The notes: generated by a model from the letters alone, not told the origin. A DNA stretch of 6,440 nt from Emcibacter sp. (GCA_027019205.1 JALUWZ010000180.1:1-6440), one strand, 5' to 3'; shown: positions 1-6,440, numbered from the stretch's first letter. Numbers and translations: made by a program.

Positions 1-1623
1 ATTGACTGACTGGGCCTGATCAATCATTGGTGCGCGGTCGGCGGCATGCTCAATCACCCAGCGCTGGTCGAGCTCGAACGCGGTCTTGAACACGGCCTTC
101 TCAAGCTCGTCGAGAAAATCAAGATGCTGGACAGAACCACGGTTGATCGAGATTGAGGACCAGACATCTGCGGTATTCTGCCCCTTCTGCTCAAGCAAGC
201 GGGTCAGGGCGCGGCTGCGGACGTTAAAGGACCCGGACAGGGTTTTCTGGGTAAAGCTGTTGGCAGCGATTGGTTCAATCCCCGGGCTGGCCCCGCCGCA
301 GATAATGGAGATTGAGGCGGTCGGGGCGATGGCGGTCTTGTTGGAGAAACGTTCCATGATGCCATAATCGGCGGCATCGGGGCAGGGGCCTTTTTCCCCG
401 GCCAGCAGGCGGGAGGCCTTGTTCACGCTGTTCTGGATATAGCTGAATATTTTCTTGTTCCACACCTGGGCCATCACTGATTCAAAGGGGATCATCCGGT
501 CCTGAAGGAAGCTGTGAAAGCCCATGACGCCGAGGCCGACACTGCGTTCGCGCATTGCGGCATAGGTCGCCCGGGCCATGCTGTCGGGCGCACGCTCGAT
601 AAAATCATCCAGCACATTGTCGAGGAACCGCATCACATCGGTAATGAAAAGCTCGTTATCCTTCCAGTCGTCATATGTTTCCAGATTGATCGAGGACAGG
701 CAGCAGACCGCCGTGCGTTCCTGCCCCAGATGATCCATCCCCGTCGGCAGGGTAATTTCGCAACAGAGATTGGAGGTCTTGACATTAAGCCCCGCCAGCT
801 TGTGATGCTCGGGAATGGCATTATTGACATGATCACTGAACAGCATATATGGCTCACCGGTTTCAATCCGGGCTGTGAGGATACGAATCCACAGGGCGCG
901 GGCCGATACGGTCTTTTGCACGCTGTTATTATGGGGGCTGAGCAGGGCCCATTCCTCATTATTTTCCACCGCCCGCATAAAGGCGTCGGAAATGGCGATC
1001 CCGTGATGAAGGTTAAGCGCCTTGCGGTTCGGGTCGCCGCCGGTCGGACGGCGGATTTCAATAAATTCCTCTATTTCCGGGTGGTTTACCGGCAGATACA
1101 CCGCCGCACTGCCGCGCCGGAGCGAGCCTTGTGAAATGGCCAGGGTCTGGCTGTCCATCACCCGGATAAAGGGGATGATGCCCGATGTCTTGCCATTGGT
1201 GGACACCTCTTCGCCGATGGAGCGCAGATTGCCCCAGTAGCTGCCGATGCCGCCGCCTTTGGACGCCAGCCAGACATTTTCATTCCACAGATTGACAATG
1301 CCCCGAAGACTATCACTGGCCTCGTTGAGGAAGCAGGAAATCGGCAGGCCGCGTTTGGTGCCGCCGTTGCTGAGGACCGGGGTGGCCGGCATGAACCACA
1401 GCTGACTGATATAATCATACAGCCGCTGGGCATGGGCCTGGTCATCACTGTAGAAGCTCGCGACCCGGGCAAAAAGATCCTGAAAATTCTCATCAGGCAA
1501 CAGATAGCGGTCGGTCAGCGTCGCCTTGCCGAAATCCGTTAACAGATCATCCCGCGCCGAGATGGTTTCAACCCGTGAATGATCCTTTACCTGTACGACG
1601 TCCTTGAATAAAATATCTGCCAC
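1..1623 (-). CDS. nrdA: Ribonucleoside-diphosphate reductase, class I alpha (catalytic) subunit, without N-terminal ATP-cone; C-terminus cut by window edge
   Basis: Reduces ribonucleoside diphosphates to deoxyribonucleotides in the cytoplasm, with a radical-generating NrdB partner not present in this window. Reading leftward, 541 uninterrupted codons are seen. The motif N-L-C-C-E (residues 285-289) matches the family's NxCxE active site, making C287 the thiyl-radical cysteine with N285 and E289 as helpers. C97 (in ISCFLNEAS) and C307 (in AVCCLSSIN) fit the substrate-reducing cysteine pair. P434-TAS begins a conserved active-site loop. The start is GTG at 1621-1623: an in-frame TAG lies two codons upstream (1630-1632), the next methionine is residue 78, and an AAGGGA Shine-Dalgarno-like sequence lies 10 nt upstream. 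Only about 35 residues precede the conserved TDRYLLP region, so the roughly 90-residue ATP-cone typical of E. coli NrdA is missing. I estimate 60-100 C-terminal residues are outside, including the radical-transfer tyrosine pair. The short alphaproteobacterial NrdA type fits best. Confidence 0.95.
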   Translation of the reverse strand, partial: MADILFKDVVQVKDHSRVETISARDDLLTDFGKATLTDRYLLPDENFQDLFARVASFYSDDQAHAQRLYDYISQLWFMPATPVLSNGGTKRGLPISCFLNEASDSLRGIVNLWNENVWLASKGGGIGSYWGNLRSIGEEVSTNGKTSGIIPFIRVMDSQTLAISQGSLRRGSAAVYLPVNHPEIEEFIEIRRPTGGDPNRKALNLHHGIAISDAFMRAVENNEEWALLSPHNNSVQKTVSARALWIRILTARIETGEPYMLFSDHVNNAIPEHHKLAGLNVKTSNLCCEITLPTGMDHLGQERTAVCCLSSINLETYDDWKDNELFITDVMRFLDNVLDDFIERAPDSMARATYAAMRERSVGLGVMGFHSFLQDRMIPFESVMAQVWNKKIFSYIQNSVNKASRLLAGEKGPCPDAADYGIMERFSNKTAIAPTASISIICGGASPGIEPIAANSFTQKTLSGSFNVRSRALTRLLEQKGQNTADVWSSISINRGSVQHLDFLDELEKAVFKTAFELDQRWVIEHAADRAPMIDQAQSVN

Positions 1624-1681
1624 CTTGAGCTAATCCCTTGACCTGTATCATCATTCTGGAGGATGAATGAATCATCCCTTC

Positions 1682-1690
1682 ATTATACCA
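1682..1690 (-). promoter_or_regulatory. Possible second, extended -10 promoter close to nrdA
   Basis: On the minus strand TGGTATAAT reads as an extended -10 element: TGn followed by a perfect TATAAT. No convincing -35 lies 16-18 bp upstream, which extended -10 promoters can tolerate. Transcription would start near 1675 and give a leader of about 50 nt. Two dyads flank it: ACCAT-TCTG-ATGGT (1698-1711) just upstream, and GGATGA-ATGAA-TCATCC (1661-1677) at the predicted start point. It may be an additional nrdA promoter independent of the NrdR boxes, or a chance match in AT-rich DNA. Confidence 0.38.
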
Positions 1691-1863
1691 CATAATCACC
1701 ATTCTGATGGTCATATCTGTATAATCAATTTTTTTTCCTATCGGTGACGAAGAATTAATCCACCCTGAAATCCGGTTGTGATTATGTTGTTTTCTACTGA
1801 TCAGTCCCTAGAGCCTTGCAGCCAAACAACTATCCGATCCCGAACCCCTCCTGATTATCTTCG

Positions 1864-1879
1864 ACACAATATATGGTAT
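1864..1879 (-). promoter_or_regulatory. NrdR box 1 (proximal), over the nrdA -10
   Basis: On the minus strand this 16-mer reads ATACCATATATTGTGT and matches the known NrdR-box consensus (acaCwAtATaTwGtgt) at 14 of 16 positions. It covers the -10 hexamer and the predicted start point, a position suited to repression. NrdR is a zinc-ribbon/ATP-cone repressor of bacterial ribonucleotide reductase genes that responds to ATP/dATP. The nrdR gene itself is not in the window. Confidence 0.75.
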
Positions 1880-1901
1880 TTTGACCCCGGTGTAATGTCA
1901 A
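1873..1901 (-). promoter_or_regulatory. Predicted sigma-70-type nrdA promoter
   Basis: Read on the minus strand, TTGACA (1896-1901) is a perfect -35 hexamer. It is followed by a 17-bp spacer and TACCAT (1873-1878), which matches 4 of 6 -10 positions. Transcription would begin near 1866 and run left into nrdA, giving a leader of roughly 240 nt before the GTG start. Two NrdR-like boxes overlap its hexamers, which strongly supports this as the nrd promoter. The start site itself is inferred. Confidence 0.72.
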
Positions 1902-1967
1902 CAGCTAGTATTCAGCCTTTTATCTTGACTTTCACAAAACCGTCACAAATCTGCGATTTTACACCGG
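1887..1967. repeat. Perfect 9-bp inverted repeat flanking the nrdA upstream region
   Basis: CCGGTGTAA (1887-1895) recurs as its exact reverse complement TTACACCGG (1959-1967), separated by 63 bp. The left arm fills the second half of the predicted nrdA promoter spacer; the right arm lies about 60 bp upstream of the -35. Each arm also has a TTGACA beside it: 1896-1901 on the minus strand and 1970-1975 on the plus strand. A 9-bp match within 100 bp is only marginally unlikely in a 1-kb region, so a role as a paired binding site is speculative. Confidence 0.35.
1896..1911 (-). promoter_or_regulatory. NrdR box 2 (distal), over the nrdA -35
   Basis: On the minus strand this reads ATACTAGCTGTTGACA. 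It is weaker overall (10 of 16 consensus positions), but both conserved trinucleotides, CwA at positions 4-6 and TwG at 11-13, are intact. It contains the TTGACA -35 hexamer. The gap to box 1 is 16 bp, so the boxes repeat every 32 bp, about three helical turns, which is the usual geometry of paired NrdR boxes. Spacing, rather than sequence alone, is the main support. Confidence 0.6.
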
Positions 1968-2114
1968 ATTTGACATAATAAAATCTAAAAAAAAGCCTCT
2001 CATTAAATCATTTGTCAAAATTGATAAAATATATGTAATTTCAATTGAACAATAGTCAAAAGATATTCAAATCGAGATCAGCGACTTCCTCGAAAAAATC
2101 TGCAGCGCCTGAAA

Positions 2115-2165
2115 TATGGCGTAATATGCCGTAATTTTTTGCACTATGCCTTATTTTTAGGCATA
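2115..2165. repeat. Cluster of helically phased TATGsCkTAwT repeats ending in a hairpin; possible operator
   Basis: Three direct copies are seen: TATGGCGTAAT (2115-2125), TATGCCGTAAT (2125-2135) and TATGCCTTATT (2145-2155). Their starts are exactly 10 and 20 bp apart, so they lie on one face of the helix. A fourth, inverted copy ends at 2165 and forms with the third a perfect dyad, TATGCCT (2145-2151), a 7-nt loop and AGGCATA (2159-2165). No T-run follows, so it is not a normal intrinsic terminator. It could be an operator for an oligomeric regulator. I do not recognise the motif. Confidence 0.5.
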
Positions 2166-2377
2166 TTGTGGGTCTCTCTCGGGCCTGTCGGCGGCAGTGC
2201 TTATTTTATTATCATTTTTTATTCAGGGTTAACGACTTGAAGTAAAAGATTTTTTTTCTATCCTTCCGGCTTTTTATCAAAAAAACTGCTTGTGAGACGC
2301 TTGATTTTATCGCTGATTTTCAGTAGAAAAAGAGACAAGTGTGTAATAATACTGCAGTTAATTTTGTACATAGTGCC

Positions 2378-2408
2378 TCTGACTGTAGATAATTTATGTC
2401 AGATTTTT
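2378..2408 (+). terminator. Weak terminator-like hairpin with T-run
   Basis: TCTGAC (2378-2383) can pair with GTCAGA (2398-2403), followed directly by five T residues (2404-2408). The stem is only 6 bp and half A-T, and the loop is 14 nt, so it would be a poor terminator. No identified gene ends upstream of it. If functional it would end a short rightward transcript from within the intergenic region. Confidence 0.22.
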
Positions 2409-2490
2409 GCCTTCACTTGCATATAGAGTGGTACAGGGTTCTGCGGCCAGACGACGGATTCAGATATATTTGTCATGTCTTGCGGGTTGC

Positions 2491-2519
2491 CGGACAGCGC
2501 AAAAAACTGACTTTATAAC
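2491..2519 (+). promoter_or_regulatory. Predicted gltB promoter (sigma-70 type)
   Basis: CGGACA (2491-2496) matches 4 of 6 -35 positions. A 17-bp spacer leads to TATAAC (2514-2519), 5 of 6 -10 positions. Transcription would begin near 2526, giving a leader of about 100 nt. A small dyad, AGACT (2523-2527) with AGTCT (2535-2539), sits at the predicted 5' end. A GG-N10-GC spacing at 2485-2498 hints at a sigma-54 promoter, but its flanking bases fit poorly. Confidence 0.48.
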
Positions 2520-2564
2520 AGAAGACTAATATTCAGTCTGTCTTTTACGTCAAGGATGGATTGG

Positions 2565-2581
2565 ATTTTTGCGCGAAAAAT
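2565..2581 (+). repeat. Dyad ATTTTT-GCGCG-AAAAAT in the gltB leader
   Basis: A 6-bp A/T stem with a GCGCG loop lies between the predicted gltB promoter and its Shine-Dalgarno sequence. It could be a weak RNA hairpin or a protein-binding palindrome. It resembles no attenuator or riboswitch I know, and A/T dyads are common in such DNA. Confidence 0.3.
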
Positions 2582-2608
2582 TGCAGAAATCTGAAAAAAA
2601 ATAATGTC

Positions 2609-2614
2609 GAGGAG
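2609..2614 (+). promoter_or_regulatory. Ribosome binding site deciding the gltB start
   Basis: GAGGAG lies 11 nt before the ATG at 2626 and is the best Shine-Dalgarno match near the gene's beginning. It favours 2626 over the in-frame ATG at 2650, which has only a weak AGGTG upstream. An in-frame TAA at 2602-2604 prevents any much longer protein. Confidence 0.75.
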
Positions 2615-2625
2615 TATTTTCAGCA

Positions 2626-5600
2626 ATGAGCCATCAGGTGCCCTTAAACATGACCGGTTTACCGACCCCTCAGGGACTCTATGACCCGGCCAATGAGCAT
2701 GATAACTGCGGCATTGGTTTTGTCGCCAATATCAAAGGCGTAAAAAGTCATGATATTATTGCCAACGGGTTGAAAATACTGGAGAACCTGACCCATCGCG
2801 GGGCCGTCGGTGCCGATCCGCTGTCCGGGGACGGGGCCGGGATCCTGATTCAGATGCCGGATGACTTTATCCGGGCTGCGGCGAAAGAGGAAGGCATCAC
2901 CCTGCCTGCCCTCGGCGATTACGGCGTTCTGATGATGTTTCTGCCCCATGAAAAGAAAATCGCCAATGCCATCAAAAAAACCTTTGAAAAACTTGTTAAA
3001 ACCGAGGGGCAGACATTCCTGGGCTGGCGTGATGTGCCGACCGACAACAGCGGCTTCAGCGCCGGGGTCAAGGCGTCCGAGCCTGTGGTTGTCCAGGGCT
3101 TTGTCGGCATTGGCAAGAATTGTAAAAGCAATGCGGATTTTGAGCTGAAACTCTATCTGATCCGCAAGCAGCTCTCCAACATCACCTTTGAAATGGCGGC
3201 GGACACCAGCCAGTATTATGCCTGTGGCTGTTCCAGCCGTACCCTGCTCTATAAGGGCATGCTGCTCGCCAGTCAGGTCGGGGTCTATTATAAAGACCTT
3301 TCTGATGAGCGGATGGTCTCGGCGCTGGCGCTGGTTCACCAGCGTTTTTCCACCAATACCTTTCCGACATGGGGGCTGGCCCAGCCGTTCCGAATGGTCT
3401 GTCACAATGGTGAAATCAACACGGTGCGCGGCAATGTCAACTGGATGGCATCGCGGCGCTTCAGCATGGAATCGACCCTGCTGGGCGATGATCTTGAGAA
3501 ATTATGGCCGCTGATCCCCGAAGGCATTTCCGATACGGCGAGCTTTGACAATGCGCTCGAACTGCTGGTTGCCGGGGGCTATAATATTGTCCACGCGATG
3601 ATGATGCTGATCCCCGAGGCCTGGTCCGGCAATCCGCTGATGGATGAGAAACGCCGGGCCTTTTATGAATATCATGCCGCCCTGATGGAGCCGTGGGACG
3701 GCCCGGCGGCGATGGCCTTTACCGATGGCACCCTGATTGGCGCGACGCTTGACCGCAACGGCCTGCGTCCGGCGCGCTATCTTGTGACCGATGATGATAT
3801 GGTGGTGCTGGCGTCCGAAATGGGGGTGTTGCCGATACCGGAAGATAAAATCATCACCAAATGGCGCCTGCAGCCCGGCAAAATGCTGTTGATTGATACT
3901 GCGCAGGGCCGGATTATCAGTGACGAGGAAATCAAGGCGGAGCTTGCCGGGGCCTATAATTACGAGGCGATACTCGCCCGAACCCAGATCAAGCTTGAGG
4001 ATTTGCCGGCGGAATTTGCGCCTAATCATGATACCGATGTGCCGCTGCTGAAACGTCAGCAGGCCTTTGGTTATACCCAGGAAGATCTCAAGCTTTTGCT
4101 GCCGCCGATGACGACAAGCGCCCAGGAAGCGCTCGGCTCCATGGGCACAGACACACCGATATCTGCCCTGTCAAGCAAGTCAAAGCTGCTTTACAGCTAT
4201 TTCAAACAGAATTTTGCTCAAGTGACCAACCCGCCGATTGACCCGATTCGCGAAGAGGCGGTGATGTCGCTGGTCTCCTTTATCGGCCCCCGGCCCAACC
4301 TGCTTGACCTCGAAGGGGTCGGCACTCATAAAAGGCTTGAGGTGCGCCAGCCAATCCTGAGCAATGAGGATCTGGAGAAAATCCGCACCATCGGCGATAT
4401 TCCCGACAATAATTTCCGCACCGTCACCATTGATGTTACCTATGACGCGGCGCAGGGCGAGGCGGGGATGGATAATGCCCTCGAAAGCATCTGCTTGCTG
4501 GCGGAAGTATCGGTGGTTGAGGGCGATAATATCATCATCCTGTCTGATCGCGGGGTGAGCGGGGTGCGGATTGCAATCCCGGCCCTGCTTGCGACCTCTG
4601 CGGTGCATCATTATCTGATCAGGAAGGGGCTTAGGACTTCGGTCGGGCTGGTGGTCGAAAGTGGCGAGGTGCGTGAGGTTCACCATTTCTGCGCTCTGGC
4701 AGGATACGGGGCCGAGGCGATCAATCCCTATCTTGCCTTTGAGACCATTGATGCGCTGGCCCCGGATCTGGCCCCGAATTTACCGGAGGAAGTCAGCCCC
4801 CGGCAGGCCCGTATGCGCTATACCAAGGCGATCAACAAGGGCATCCTGAAAGTCATGTCAAAGATGGGAATTTCTACCTATCAGTCCTATTGCGGGGCGC
4901 AGATTTTTGATGCTGTCGGTCTGAACAGCGAATTTATTGAAAAATATTTCACCAATACCCGGGGGATGATAGAGGGGGTCGGCCTGGCCGAAATCTCGCG
5001 GGAGACGGTCATGCGTCACCAGCAGGCTTTCAGCGACAGTCTGGTTTACAAGAATGCCCTTGATGTTGGCGGGGAATATGCGGTGCGCCTGCGGGGCGAA
5101 GATCATATGTGGACTTCTGACAGCATCAGCAGTCTTCAGCATGCGGTGCGCGGCAACAGCCAGCAGCAGTATGATGCCTATGCCCGGCTGATTAACGAGC
5201 AGTCAGAGCGTCTGCTGACCCCGCGCGGATTATTCGAGATCAAGCTGGCGAATAAGCCGGTGCCGCTTGACGAGGTAGAGCCGGCAAGCGAGATCGTCAA
5301 ACGTTTCGTCACCGGGGCCATGTCCTTTGGCTCGATCAGTCGCGAGGCCCATACCAACCTTGCCATCGCCATGAACCGGATTGGCGGCAAATCCAACACC
5401 GGCGAGGGCGGCGAGGAACCGGACCGTTTCACCCCGGACAGGAATGGCAATCTGCGCCGCAGTGCGATCAAGCAGGTGGCGTCGGGTCGTTTCGGCGTGA
5501 CCACCGAATATCTGGTCAATGCGGATGAAATCCAGATCAAGATGGCTCAGGGTGCAAAGCCCGGCGAGGGCGGCCAGTTGCCCGGTCACAAGGTTGATGC

Positions 5601-6440
5601 GGTAATTGCCAAGGTGCGGCATTCAACGCCCGGGGTCGGGTTGATTTCTCCGCCGCCCCATCATGATATCTATTCGATCGAGGATCTGGCGCAACTGATC
5701 TATGACCTGAAGAATGTCAATCCGCGCGCCCGGATCAGCGTCAAGCTGGTGTCCGAAATCGGTGTCGGCACGGTGGCCGCCGGGGTATCCAAGGCCAAGG
5801 CTGATCATTTGACGATTTCCGGCTATGACGGCGGCACCGGGGCCAGCCCGCTGACCAGTATCAAGAATGCCGGCAGTCCTTGGGAAATGGGTCTGGCGGA
5901 AACCCAGCAGACTCTGGTGCTGAATAAATTGCGTGACCGGATTTCCGTGCAGGTTGATGGGGGGTTGAAAACCGGACGCGACGTGGTGATTGGGGCTTTG
6001 CTCGGGGCTGATGAATTCGGTTTCGCCACCGCGCCCCTGATTGCCAGCGGCTGCATCATGATGCGGAAATGCCATTTGAATACCTGTCCGGTTGGAATCG
6101 CGACCCAGGACCCGGTTCTGCGCCGCAAATTCCGTGGCAAACCGGAACATGTGGTCAATTATTTCTTCTTTGTTGCCGAAGAAGTGCGGAAAATCCTGTC
6201 TGAAATGGGGGTTCGCAGGCTTGGCGACATCATCGGACAGTCCGACCGGCTCGGCAAAAATGCCGCCATTCGCCACTGGAAAGCCGACGGGCTTGACTTT
6301 AGCAGATTGTTCCATATACCAAAACCCGGCAAGGGCTATGACATATATAACAGCAAGACCCAGCAGCATGATCTTGATCATATTCTCGACCGCAGGCTGT
6401 TTGAGCAGGCGCAAGAGGCAGTGGAGGCGAAAAAGCCGGT
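2626..6440 (+). CDS. gltB: Glutamate synthase (NADPH) large/alpha subunit; C-terminus cut by window edge
   Basis: Makes two L-glutamate from L-glutamine and 2-oxoglutarate in the cytoplasm, using electrons from NADPH delivered by the GltD small subunit (not in this window); this is the GOGAT half of the GS-GOGAT cycle. The frame is open for 1,271 codons. Residues 1-27 are a propeptide; C28 (in DNCGIGF) is the predicted N-terminal nucleophile of the class II glutaminase domain. That domain also shows R240 (HQRFSTNT), the HNGEINT motif (260-266) and DRNGLRP (376-382). A central domain follows from about 490. The FMN/2-oxoglutarate domain begins near 850, with NTGEGGE (924-930), QGAKPGEGG (975-983), SPPPHHD (1008-1014) and GYDGGTGASP (1066-1075). 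C1143, C1149 and C1154 have the CX5CX4C spacing of the 3Fe-4S site. About 230-250 residues of the C-terminal beta-helix domain lie outside. No frameshift or missing key residue is seen. Confidence 0.97.
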   Translation, partial: MSHQVPLNMTGLPTPQGLYDPANEHDNCGIGFVANIKGVKSHDIIANGLKILENLTHRGAVGADPLSGDGAGILIQMPDDFIRAAAKEEGITLPALGDYGVLMMFLPHEKKIANAIKKTFEKLVKTEGQTFLGWRDVPTDNSGFSAGVKASEPVVVQGFVGIGKNCKSNADFELKLYLIRKQLSNITFEMAADTSQYYACGCSSRTLLYKGMLLASQVGVYYKDLSDERMVSALALVHQRFSTNTFPTWGLAQPFRMVCHNGEINTVRGNVNWMASRRFSMESTLLGDDLEKLWPLIPEGISDTASFDNALELLVAGGYNIVHAMMMLIPEAWSGNPLMDEKRRAFYEYHAALMEPWDGPAAMAFTDGTLIGATLDRNGLRPARYLVTDDDMVVLASEMGVLPIPEDKIITKWRLQPGKMLLIDTAQGRIISDEEIKAELAGAYNYEAILARTQIKLEDLPAEFAPNHDTDVPLLKRQQAFGYTQEDLKLLLPPMTTSAQEALGSMGTDTPISALSSKSKLLYSYFKQNFAQVTNPPIDPIREEAVMSLVSFIGPRPNLLDLEGVGTHKRLEVRQPILSNEDLEKIRTIGDIPDNNFRTVTIDVTYDAAQGEAGMDNALESICLLAEVSVVEGDNIIILSDRGVSGVRIAIPALLATSAVHHYLIRKGLRTSVGLVVESGEVREVHHFCALAGYGAEAINPYLAFETIDALAPDLAPNLPEEVSPRQARMRYTKAINKGILKVMSKMGISTYQSYCGAQIFDAVGLNSEFIEKYFTNTRGMIEGVGLAEISRETVMRHQQAFSDSLVYKNALDVGGEYAVRLRGEDHMWTSDSISSLQHAVRGNSQQQYDAYARLINEQSERLLTPRGLFEIKLANKPVPLDEVEPASEIVKRFVTGAMSFGSISREAHTNLAIAMNRIGGKSNTGEGGEEPDRFTPDRNGNLRRSAIKQVASGRFGVTTEYLVNADEIQIKMAQGAKPGEGGQLPGHKVDAVIAKVRHSTPGVGLISPPPHHDIYSIEDLAQLIYDLKNVNPRARISVKLVSEIGVGTVAAGVSKAKADHLTISGYDGGTGASPLTSIKNAGSPWEMGLAETQQTLVLNKLRDRISVQVDGGLKTGRDVVIGALLGADEFGFATAPLIASGCIMMRKCHLNTCPVGIATQDPVLRRKFRGKPEHVVNYFFFVAEEVRKILSEMGVRRLGDIIGQSDRLGKNAAIRHWKADGLDFSRLFHIPKPGKGYDIYNSKTQQHDLDHILDRRLFEQAQEAVEAKKP

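Larger units (their letters stand above)
1912..2480. other. Central AT-rich intergenic stretch with no identifiable gene
   Basis: I find no coding region or RNA family here on either strand. The sequence is AT-rich with several A- and T-tracts (for example 1986-1994 and 2250-2258) that could bend DNA. Small GC-richer islands lie at 2168-2200 and 2430-2460. A TCACAAA direct repeat (1932-1938 and 1943-1949, 11 bp apart) lies upstream of the nrdA promoter. The repeat cluster at 2115-2165 and a hairpin with a T-run at 2378-2408 are the only clear structures. A TTGATT (2301-2306)/TAGAAA (2324-2329) pair with a 17-bp spacer is a weak possible rightward promoter. A small RNA cannot be excluded. Confidence 0.6.

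Noticed and set aside
514..1134. 206-codon open frame on the plus strand
   Set aside because: It lies entirely opposite the nrdA active-site region (NxCxE and cysteine motifs), and its peptide looks like no family I know.
1684..1693. DnaA-box-like TTATACCACA near nrdA
   Set aside because: It has an extra base compared with the TTATnCACA 9-mer, and no second box is nearby; it also forms part of the minus-strand extended -10.
1720..1725. Perfect TATAAT on the plus strand
   Set aside because: There is no -35-like hexamer at the right distance, and it would drive transcription into gene-free DNA.
1778..1978. 66-codon plus-strand frame in the intergenic region
   Set aside because: It has no convincing ribosome binding site, its composition is like the surrounding non-coding DNA, and it overlaps the nrdA promoter and NrdR boxes.
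2183..2220. Possible terminator: CTGTC (2185-2189) pairing with GGCAG (2193-2197), followed by T-rich DNA
   Set aside because: The stem is only 5 bp with a G-T pair, the following sequence is interrupted by A residues rather than a T-run, and no gene ends upstream.
2485..2498. GG-N10-GC spacing suggesting a sigma-54 promoter for gltB
   Set aside because: Apart from the GG and GC the flanking bases do not fit the TGGCAC/TTGCA consensus; the overlapping sigma-70 type hexamers fit better.
5623..6414. 263-codon open frame on the minus strand within gltB (similarly 2659-3405, 3502-4029, 4180-4686, 5230-5622)
   Set aside because: These run opposite to a clearly conserved gltB frame with intact motifs. 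Their peptides show no recognisable domain, which is typical of antisense shadows of a GC-rich gene.
1..6440. Search for mobile elements, CRISPR arrays, toxin-antitoxin or defence genes, tRNA or rRNA
   Set aside because: None seen: the window is two intact housekeeping genes plus one intergenic region, with no long repeats or spacer-like periodicity.

Overview
The window looks like ordinary chromosomal DNA from an alphaproteobacterium. This rests on the style of the two proteins: an NrdA without an ATP-cone and a bacterial NADPH-type GltB. The species cannot be named from this sequence. No mobile element, CRISPR array, rRNA, tRNA or phage gene is visible, and I do not see a previously undescribed system.

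Layout. Positions 1-1623 on the minus strand hold the first 541 codons of nrdA, the catalytic subunit of an aerobic class I ribonucleotide reductase; its C-terminus lies beyond the left edge. Positions 1624-2625 are a 1,002-bp AT-rich divergent intergenic region. Positions 2626-6440 on the plus strand hold the first 1,271 codons of gltB, the large subunit of glutamate synthase; its C-terminal domain lies beyond the right edge. Both reading frames are open and intact. Each contains long open frames on the opposite strand that I treat as shadows.

The intergenic region holds the most interesting material. On the nrdA side there is a promoter with a perfect -35 hexamer, a 17-bp spacer and a -10 hexamer. 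Two NrdR-box-like operators 16 bp apart cover the -10 and -35, as expected if nrdA is repressed by NrdR when dNTPs are plentiful. This promoter implies a leader of about 240 nt; a second, extended -10 promoter may start closer to the gene. In the middle (2115-2165) lies a cluster of 11-bp repeats set 10 and 20 bp apart and ending in a hairpin, which resembles an unrecognised operator. On the gltB side there is a plausible sigma-70-type promoter at 2491-2519 with a leader of about 100 nt and a good Shine-Dalgarno sequence.

The two genes serve separate needs: deoxyribonucleotide supply for DNA synthesis, and nitrogen assimilation by the GS-GOGAT cycle. Nothing here suggests that they work together beyond being divergent neighbours.
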